Below are positions 7,647-13,411 of a stretch of 16,403 nt of DNA, in pieces. Position 1 is the first letter of the stretch. Each line of letters begins with the position of its first letter. Source of the stretch: Verrucomicrobiales bacterium (GTDB taxonomy: Bacteria; Verrucomicrobiota; Verrucomicrobiia; Limisphaerales; RI-55); assembly GCA_003484235.1 (NCBI GenBank), contig DNDP01000167.1:13689-30091 (forward strand), in the 5' to 3' direction. The notes under the pieces are model-generated. The model ran no database searches. It was not told the origin of the DNA and saw only the letters and a list, made by a program, of their open reading frames with translations. The position numbers and the translations under genes were made by a program.

Positions 7647-8041
7647 AACAGATCATCTTCGCCGACGACAACGAACCGTTTCGTTTGTCCTTCTCAAGAA
7701 TTCTTGAGCGGTCGGGCTACGCCGTGATGCAGGCTGAGGATGGCCGGGAGGCCCTGCGCAAGTTCCGGGAAAGTCCGCCTGATCTCGTCATCTGCGATCT
7801 CATCATGCCCGAGATGGAGGGCATGGAGACCATCCAGGAGCTGACACGGATGAAGCCGGACATTCGCATCATCGCGATCTCCGGTGGCGGACGCGTCAAC
7901 CCGCTGGACTACCTCAAGGTGGCCCGGATGATGGGCGCGGTGGAAACGCTTGCTAAGCCCTTCTCCAGCGAGGAGCTGCTGGCCTCGGTTGTCCGCTTGA
8001 TCGGCCCCGGCGACCAGGCTGCGATTCCATCGAAACGCTGA
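7643..8041 (+). CDS. Single-domain response regulator (CheY-like receiver)
   Basis: A 132-residue stand-alone receiver. The acidic pocket is in IIFADDNEP (residues 4-12), the phosphoacceptor is Asp52 in LVICDLIMPEMEG, Ser80 occupies the switch Thr/Ser place in IIAISGGG, and Lys105 is in LAKPF. There is no DNA-binding, enzymatic or other output domain; after the receiver only about 15 residues remain. The start ATG overlaps the kinase stop codon as ATGA, a 4-nt overlap that implies translational coupling and a shared transcript. The SGG motif after the switch residue is also found in the kinase's C-terminal receiver, hinting at shared ancestry. It may be the final acceptor of the relay, acting by protein contact, or a phosphate sink. 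The effector is not visible in this window. Confidence 0.93.
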   Translation: MKQIIFADDNEPFRLSFSRILERSGYAVMQAEDGREALRKFRESPPDLVICDLIMPEMEGMETIQELTRMKPDIRIIAISGGGRVNPLDYLKVARMMGAVETLAKPFSSEELLASVVRLIGPGDQAAIPSKR

Positions 8042-8164
8042 CCCGGCGGGACATTTCGCCACGGTGAGTGGGCCTCGCAGCCTCCTCCTTCGGAAACCAT
8101 CTCCAAAGGTTCCAGCAGGAACTTGCCTGAGTTCGGGCAATCGGACTACAACACCTGCCAGTGC
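8042..8164. other. 123-bp intergenic gap before the PHP hydrolase
   Basis: The gap between the receiver gene and the exported PHP hydrolase. A small hairpin (AGGTTCC at 8107-8113 pairing with GGAACTT at 8118-8124, loop AGCA, one G-T pair) lacks a T-tract, so it is not a good terminator. No convincing promoter is seen. The frame of the downstream gene can be read back to a TTG at 8123, inside the hairpin. Confidence 0.4.
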
Positions 8165-10243
8165 ATGAACACCCACTCCCTGGCCCCGATGATGCCGCAC
8201 GCCCTCTTCCTGCAATTTGTTCTGACCTGCTTTCTGGTGACGGCGTCGGCAGTCCCGGCCCAGGAAGGCCGGGTCATTGATGGGAAGCATCGGCATCTGG
8301 GCGATTCCGACATCAAGGACTGGCAGGGAGTCGATCCCAAGCCTGAAGGCGATCGACTGAAGGTGGAATTCCAGGGCGCCCCCAACTCCCGCCCGTGGAC
8401 CCTTTCGGCACGCCACCGCGATGTGGACGGCCGTTGGACGATCCGGTTGAACGACCGGGTTGTGGGAGAACTCCGCAGACATCGAACCGAGAAGACCTTT
8501 CTCTACGAGCTTGCCGCCGGAACCCTTCGGGCCGGGACCAACACGCTGGAGGTTGTGCCCGATGACAAGTCCGACGACATTGCGATCGGCCCCGTCAAAC
8601 TCCATGACCGGCCTCTGCGGGAGGTGCTCGACCTGCGGCCCGTGACGGTAAGCGTTGTGGATTCATCCTCGGGGGAACGGCTTCCGGCGCGCATCACGAT
8701 CGTGAGAGATGATGGTTCCCGGCCGGAACTTTACTTTGCCGATCCCGCCAGGACCGCCGTTCGTGAGGGACTGATTTATGTCAATGGCGAGGCCGGCTTT
8801 GAACTGCCGCGGGGAACCTACAGCGTCTCGGCCACCCGCGGCATGGAATGGAGCCGAGACCAGCGCATTGTTCGCCTGGACGACGCGGAAGCCACGGTCG
8901 AGTTGCGGCTGAGGCGGGAGATCAAGACTGCCGGGCATGTTGCAGCCGATACCCACATCCATACCTTCACCTTCAGCGGTCATGGAGACGCCACGGCCGA
9001 AGAGCGGATCCTCTCACTGGCGGGCGAAGGAGTCGAACTGGCGGTGGCCACCGATCACAATCACAATCTGGACTACCGTCCCTACCAGGAGGCGTTACAG
9101 CTCAATGAACATTTCACTCCCGTCGTCGGCAACGAGGTCACGTCCGACAACGGCCATTTCAACGCATTTCCGCTCCATCCCGACGACGAGGTGCCACCTC
9201 ATAAGGAAAGCGATTGGGTGAAGCTGGTCGAAGGCATGCGGTTGAAAGGGGCCAAGGTCGTCATCCTGAACCATCCCCGCTGGCCGGACATCGCGCAGAG
9301 CCCGTTCACCAAGCTGGGGCTCAACCGGGGTTCCGGCGAACGCGCCGCTGGCACCCCCTTCACCTTCGACGCCATGGAACTGGTCAACTCCACGGTGGAC
9401 ACCAAGGATCCACTTTATTTGTTCACCGACTGGTTTGCGCTGCTGAACCGTGGCGACAACATCCGGGCGGTGGGTTCCTCGGACTCGCACACGGTGGGCG
9501 ATCCGGCAGGGCAGGGGAGAACCTACATCAAAAGCGGCACCGACGATCCGGCCCGGTTGAACGTCGATGAACTGTGCGGGAACATCGTTGCGGGGCGCTC
9601 CACGATCAGCCTGGGGATCTATTCGGAGCTCGTGGTCAACGAATCGTTCGGTCCGGGCGACTTGGTTCCGGTCGATGAAGCATCGGTCCATCTGCGGCTT
9701 AGGGTGGCAGCGCCGCACTGGATCCGCCCGAGGCGGGCCATCGTCTTCCTCAACAGCGTCGAGGTTGCGACCATGGAAGTGCCGGCCTCCGACGGCGTGG
9801 CCACGGACGCCACACTCGAGTTTCAGATAAAGACGGATGGGATCGATGCCCATCTCGTCTGCGTCGTGCTCGGCGATCCGGTGACCGATCCCGGCTGGAA
9901 GACACTCAACGACTACACGCTGGCCGCGACGAATCCGGTGTTTCTGGACGTCAATCAGGACGGGACCTACCGCTCGCCGCTGGAGTCCGCCCGCAGGGTT
10001 TACGCGAGTCTTCAGGGAGACTTTGAGGCCTTGCTGCTTACGCTGGAGGTCGTTCCACCGTTCCTCGGCGTGCAGGTATTGACCCTCGCCTACGGTGACA
10101 TTCCCCCAGCCCGGAAACCGCAGCTGGACGCCGCTCTGGCCCGGCAGGCGGAAAAGCACACCGCCTATGCACTTTTCCAGAGGCATCGCCCAACCGCCTC
10201 CGCACCTGCGGCCGTCCCGCACCACGGCGGGCCACAACCCTGA
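8165..10243 (+). CDS. Exported CehA/McbA family PHP-domain metallohydrolase
   Basis: A 692-residue secreted or periplasmic hydrolase. After a hydrophobic signal (about residues 10-29, likely cleavage near AVPAQ at 32) comes a beta-rich N-terminal region to about residue 150, then a carboxypeptidase-regulatory-like strand region (about 160-250, with SSGERLPARITI). The PHP metallo-domain follows: ADTHIH (261-266; His264, His266), ATDHNHN (295-301), GNEV (322-325), LNHPRW (368-373) and SSDSHT (438-443). These are the metal ligands expected of CehA/McbA enzymes, named after carbaryl hydrolase but mostly of unknown substrate; phosphoesterase or ester hydrolysis is plausible. The C-terminal NPVFLDVNQDG segment is usual in the family. 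The start is uncertain: TTG 8123, ATG 8165, 8189 and 8192 are all in frame; 8189 or 8192 would give the most compact signal peptide. No Shine-Dalgarno helps decide. EamA starts 29 nt downstream. Confidence 0.87.
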   Translation: MNTHSLAPMMPHALFLQFVLTCFLVTASAVPAQEGRVIDGKHRHLGDSDIKDWQGVDPKPEGDRLKVEFQGAPNSRPWTLSARHRDVDGRWTIRLNDRVVGELRRHRTEKTFLYELAAGTLRAGTNTLEVVPDDKSDDIAIGPVKLHDRPLREVLDLRPVTVSVVDSSSGERLPARITIVRDDGSRPELYFADPARTAVREGLIYVNGEAGFELPRGTYSVSATRGMEWSRDQRIVRLDDAEATVELRLRREIKTAGHVAADTHIHTFTFSGHGDATAEERILSLAGEGVELAVATDHNHNLDYRPYQEALQLNEHFTPVVGNEVTSDNGHFNAFPLHPDDEVPPHKESDWVKLVEGMRLKGAKVVILNHPRWPDIAQSPFTKLGLNRGSGERAAGTPFTFDAMELVNSTVDTKDPLYLFTDWFALLNRGDNIRAVGSSDSHTVGDPAGQGRTYIKSGTDDPARLNVDELCGNIVAGRSTISLGIYSELVVNESFGPGDLVPVDEASVHLRLRVAAPHWIRPRRAIVFLNSVEVATMEVPASDGVATDATLEFQIKTDGIDAHLVCVVLGDPVTDPGWKTLNDYTLAATNPVFLDVNQDGTYRSPLESARRVYASLQGDFEALLLTLEVVPPFLGVQVLTLAYGDIPPARKPQLDAALARQAEKHTAYALFQRHRPTASAPAAVPHHGGPQP

Positions 10244-10272
10244 TCCGGCGAGCGGCCGACCACCCGGCACCC

Positions 10273-11187
10273 ATGAAGCGGATCTGGCTGGTCTTGCTGC
10301 TTGTGATGAACGTCCTTTGGGCGGCCGCCTATGCGTGCTTCAAGCTGCTCGCACCGGTAATGGATGCCGGGACCCTGGCCACGCTGCGGTTCGGCCTGTC
10401 GGCGCTGATCATCTCCTTCGTGTGGCGCTGGATTCCGGGAGTGCGACCGCGGGGATGGGATCTGTTCCGCACCGGCCTGCTGGGCGTGATGGTTTTCTGC
10501 GCGGCACCGCGTCTCCAGGTTTCGGGGGTGCAGCTGGGCAAGGCCGGCGATGCGGCCATCCTGATGGCGTTCGATCCGGTTATTGCCGCCGTCTTCGCCG
10601 CCATTTTTCTCCGGGAGCACGTGCCCCTGCGTCGCTGGCTGGGATTCAGTCTGGGATTGGTCGGTGTGGCCGTACTGGCCGAATTCTGGCGTCCGGACTT
10701 TCAATGGCCTGGACTCGTCGCCAATGCCCTGATCCTCGCCTCATTCGTCTGCGAGTCGGTCTATTCCATAGTCGGCAAACCGCTGATCCAGAAATCACAT
10801 CCGCTCAAGGTGCTCGCCGCCGGACTGCTGATCGGGACGGCGGCCAATCTCGTCTTCAGCGGAAAGGATGTCGTCCGCAGCCTACCGCATCTGGGCGCCT
10901 CCGACTGGCTGGCGCTTGGCTACCTGGTCATCATCTGCACGGTCGTGGGCTATTCCCTCTGGTTCTTCGCCGTGCGCGAGACTCCGGTCAACGCGGTGGC
11001 AATGACGGTCTTCGCCCAGCCCCTCGCCGGCGTGCTGTTCGCGCTCGTGCTCGTCGCCGAGCCACTGCGCTGGAGCCAGTTGGCAGGGGGAGTGGTCATC
11101 GCCCTGGGGCTGTATTTCAGCCTGCCTGCTGCCACGTCGCGCAATCGCTTCGCGCACGTCGGGGCGGACCGGATCGTCGGTCCCTGA
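10273..11187 (+). CDS. EamA/DMT superfamily transporter
   Basis: A 304-residue inner-membrane protein with about ten hydrophobic segments arranged as two EamA repeats (roughly residues 5-140 and 155-285). The first repeat ends with the typical LMAFDPVIAAVFAAIFLREH block (Pro-containing helix then a Glu in the loop), and the second with FAQPLAGVLFALVLVAEPL, the same pattern repeated. Such drug/metabolite transporters export or import small metabolites such as amino acids or nucleosides; the substrate cannot be read from sequence. It begins 29 nt after the PHP hydrolase stop on the same strand, so cotranscription is likely. Export of a product of that hydrolase is possible but not shown. The ATG at 10273 begins directly with a charged n-region (MKR) and the first membrane helix. 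No ribosome binding site is seen. Confidence 0.9.
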   Translation: MKRIWLVLLLVMNVLWAAAYACFKLLAPVMDAGTLATLRFGLSALIISFVWRWIPGVRPRGWDLFRTGLLGVMVFCAAPRLQVSGVQLGKAGDAAILMAFDPVIAAVFAAIFLREHVPLRRWLGFSLGLVGVAVLAEFWRPDFQWPGLVANALILASFVCESVYSIVGKPLIQKSHPLKVLAAGLLIGTAANLVFSGKDVVRSLPHLGASDWLALGYLVIICTVVGYSLWFFAVRETPVNAVAMTVFAQPLAGVLFALVLVAEPLRWSQLAGGVVIALGLYFSLPAATSRNRFAHVGADRIVGP

Positions 11188-11312
11188 CAGCAGGCAGTGC
11201 GGTTTTATCCGGATTCGGAATGTTGTGGCCGGGAGCTGGAGCGTGGCCGGGGTTTTAACATTGCCGGGAGCGGTGCCGTGTCCTTAACTTCGGCGCCGTC
11301 ACCCGACACATT
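11188..11312. other. 125-bp intergenic region before the DUF1080 gene
   Basis: Holds a short direct repeat (GTGGCCGGG at 11225-11233 and 11243-11251, an 18-nt period). A weak promoter-like pair is TTGCCG (11261-11266), 17 nt spacing, TTAACT (11284-11289), which would put a transcript start about 15-20 nt before the ATG at 11313. The match to consensus is poor, so it is only a candidate. No clear terminator for the EamA gene is present. Confidence 0.3.
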
Positions 11313-12059
11313 ATGAAGAAGCACCTGAACCTGTTTGTCGTTGGAGCCATTGCCGCGTTTGCGTCAACGGGCTGCGAGTCCTTTCAAAAACCCGGCAGTC
11401 AGGATCCGGTTCGCCGCGACGCTTTCAATGGCGAGAATCTCGATGGCTGGCGGGAACCCGTGGGCAACTGGACGGCCGTGGGCGGGGTGGCACTCCATCC
11501 CGAGAATCCAAAATCTTTCAGCTTCGAGCCCGGGTTCGGAGTGCTGGTGAACGGCACTTCGGGACCGACCCGGAATTTGGTGAGCACTTTCGAACACGCG
11601 GACGTCGAGCTGCACATCGAGTTCAACGTGCCCGAGGGATCCAACTCGGGCGTCTATTTTCAGGGCCGCTACGAGATCCAGGTCCTCGACAGCCATGGCG
11701 TCGAGAAGCCGCAGCATTCGGATTGCGGAGGCATCTATCAGCGTTGGAAGGACGACAAGGGCTTTGATGGCCATCCGCCGGCCGTGAACGCGAGCAAGCC
11801 ACCGGGCGAGTGGCAGTATTTCGACGTTTTGTTCCGGGCCCCGCGTTACGATGAATTCGGGACCAAGATCGCCAATGCCAGATTTGTTTCGGTCCGCCAC
11901 AACGGGGTTGAAATCCACCGTGATGTGGAGCTGACCGGCCCCACCCGCGCCGCCTTGGACGAGAATACCGAGGTGGCCTTTGGTCCCCTGATGCTCCAGG
12001 GTGATCACGGACCCGTTGCCTACCGCAACATCATCGTCCGCGACGTCCTCCTCGACTGA
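11313..12059 (+). CDS. DUF1080 (3-keto-disaccharide hydrolase family) lipoprotein
   Basis: A 248-residue lipoprotein. The N-terminus has a Lys-rich n-region, a hydrophobic core and the lipobox ASTGC with Cys21 as the lipidated residue, so the protein is anchored in a membrane facing the periplasm or outside. The rest is one DUF1080 beta-sandwich (about 36-248): FNGENLDGW (38-46), GVYFQGRYEIQVLDS, GGIYQ, GEWQYFDV, the strand RFVSVRHNGVEIH, and the closing GPLMLQGDHGPVAYRNI motif, all typical. The family includes enzymes that cleave glycosides after oxidation to the 3-keto form, and many members likely bind or cut carbohydrates. The Nramp-like transporter begins 14 nt after its stop and is probably cotranscribed. 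A functional link with the Gfo/Idh/MocA oxidoreductase at the start of the window is attractive but inferred. Confidence 0.92.
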   Translation: MKKHLNLFVVGAIAAFASTGCESFQKPGSQDPVRRDAFNGENLDGWREPVGNWTAVGGVALHPENPKSFSFEPGFGVLVNGTSGPTRNLVSTFEHADVELHIEFNVPEGSNSGVYFQGRYEIQVLDSHGVEKPQHSDCGGIYQRWKDDKGFDGHPPAVNASKPPGEWQYFDVLFRAPRYDEFGTKIANARFVSVRHNGVEIHRDVELTGPTRAALDENTEVAFGPLMLQGDHGPVAYRNIIVRDVLLD

Positions 12060-12073
12060 TCAATCCTGCCCCC

Positions 12074-13411
12074 ATGGATTCCGTGTGCCCGGCTCCCACG
12101 GACTGGCGCGGCATTGTCCGCCAGCTGGGACCGGGTTTCATCATCTCGGCGACGATTGTCGGTTCGGGTGAGTTGATCGTGACAACGCGGTTGGGCGCGG
12201 AGGTCGGGTTCACGCTCCTCTGGTTCATCATCCTGGGGTGTCTCATCAAGGTCTTCCTGCAGATCGAGCTCGGGCGTTACGCCATCACCCACGGCAAGAC
12301 CAGCCTTGAGGCGCTGGATTCCATCCCCGGCCCGCGCTGGAAGGTTTCCTGGCTGGTCTGGGTCTGGATTGTGATGTTTGTCGCCACGTTCTTTCAGGTG
12401 GCGGGAATGCTGGGCGGGGTCGCCGGCATCTTCACCTTCGCCGGACTGGGTGCCGACTGGCCGAAGTTCAGCTGGCCGCTGATCCTCTCCGTGATCACCG
12501 GCTTCCTGCTGGCCATTGGTCGCTACCGGCTCATCGAGCGCTTTTCCTCAATCATGGTGGCCATGTTCACGTTCTTCACCGTGGCGGCGGTGGTGGCACT
12601 CAACTGGACCGACTACGGCATCAGCCTGGCACAGTTGGTCGATGGAATGAGCTTCCGCCTCCCGGAAGACTCCACCACCGCCTTCGCGGCGTTTGGAATA
12701 ATCGGAGTCGGCGCCTCGGAGCTGATCTATTATCCCTACTGGTGCCTCGAGAAGGGTTACGCGGCCTTCACCGGCGTCAATGACGGTTCGGCGGAGTGGA
12801 AGAGACGGGCACAGGGCTGGATGCGGGTGATGCGGACCGACGCCTGGATTTCGATGGTGATCTACACGGTGGCGACGATCGCCTTCTACCTGCTGGGCGC
12901 GGCGGTGCTGAACGCAAAGGAGCTCCGGGTGGAGGACAGGGACATGATCGCGACCCTCTCGCACATGTACCGCGAAACCTTCGGCGAGGTCGGCTACTGG
13001 GGCTACCTGATGGGCGCGCTGGTGGTCCTGTATTCGACGGTCTTTCTCGCCACCGCCTCGAACGGCCGGCTGTTCGCGGACTTGTTCCGGCTCTTCCGCT
13101 GGGTCGTGGTGACGGATGAGGAGCGGCGTTTGGTGGTGGTCCGCTACGCGTGCATCGGCCTGACCGCCCTCTACTTCGTCGTGTTCACCGCCATCAAGGC
13201 GCCGGTAACGCTGGTATTTGTTGGAGCGCTCGCACAGGCGCTCATGCTGCCGTTCCTCGGAGTGGCGGCGCTCTATTTCCTCTACTTCCGCACTGAATCG
13301 GCGCTCAGGCCGGGAGGAGTCTGGATCGGCTTCCTCTGGGTTTCATGTTCGCTGATGGCCCTGATCGGTTGCTACCAACTCGTCCAGGCCGTCCGCGCCG
13401 CAATCCACTGA
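12074..13411 (+). CDS. Nramp-fold transporter lacking the canonical metal-binding motifs
   Basis: A 445-residue membrane protein with about eleven hydrophobic helices and clear overall similarity to Nramp/MntH. The first helix, LGPGFIISATIVGSGELI (residues 18-35), lines up with LGPGLLVA...DPGN of MntH, and GAEVGFTLLW follows as in Nramp. But the DPGN metal-binding turn is GSGE here (30-33), and the sixth-helix MPHN motif is replaced by a stretch with GASELIYYPYW (213-223). The Asp, Asn and Met ligands of the divalent-metal site are thus gone. This fits a divergent Nramp branch, common in databases under the generic metal-transporter name, with an unknown and possibly non-manganese substrate. 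It starts 14 nt after the DUF1080 gene. Its TGA stop abuts the stop of the converging giant gene with no base between them. Family placement is strong; transport of divalent metal is doubtful. Confidence 0.87.
   Translation: MDSVCPAPTDWRGIVRQLGPGFIISATIVGSGELIVTTRLGAEVGFTLLWFIILGCLIKVFLQIELGRYAITHGKTSLEALDSIPGPRWKVSWLVWVWIVMFVATFFQVAGMLGGVAGIFTFAGLGADWPKFSWPLILSVITGFLLAIGRYRLIERFSSIMVAMFTFFTVAAVVALNWTDYGISLAQLVDGMSFRLPEDSTTAFAAFGIIGVGASELIYYPYWCLEKGYAAFTGVNDGSAEWKRRAQGWMRVMRTDAWISMVIYTVATIAFYLLGAAVLNAKELRVEDRDMIATLSHMYRETFGEVGYWGYLMGALVVLYSTVFLATASNGRLFADLFRLFRWVVVTDEERRLVVVRYACIGLTALYFVVFTAIKAPVTLVFVGALAQALMLPFLGVAALYFLYFRTESALRPGGVWIGFLWVSCSLMALIGCYQLVQAVRAAIH

Noticed and set aside
8107..8124. 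Hairpin after the second receiver gene as a terminator
   Set aside because: Seven pairs including one G-T and no T-tract; too weak to call as a terminator.
9095..10270. A 391-residue minus-strand open frame opposite the PHP hydrolase
   Set aside because: No family character, and the plus strand encodes a conserved metallohydrolase here. The same reasoning removes the minus-strand frames at 53-1081, 5394-6458, 6459-7112 and 7694-8605.
11225..11251. Direct repeat GTGGCCGGG with 18-nt period as an operator
   Set aside because: Only two copies in GC-rich DNA, with no symmetry and no link to a regulator in the window; chance is likely.
10095..11258. A 387-residue plus-strand open frame spanning the PHP hydrolase end and the EamA gene
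   Set aside because: It is a different reading frame of the EamA gene, whose own translation shows clear membrane helices and EamA repeats; the alternative is Arg/Gly-rich and featureless.
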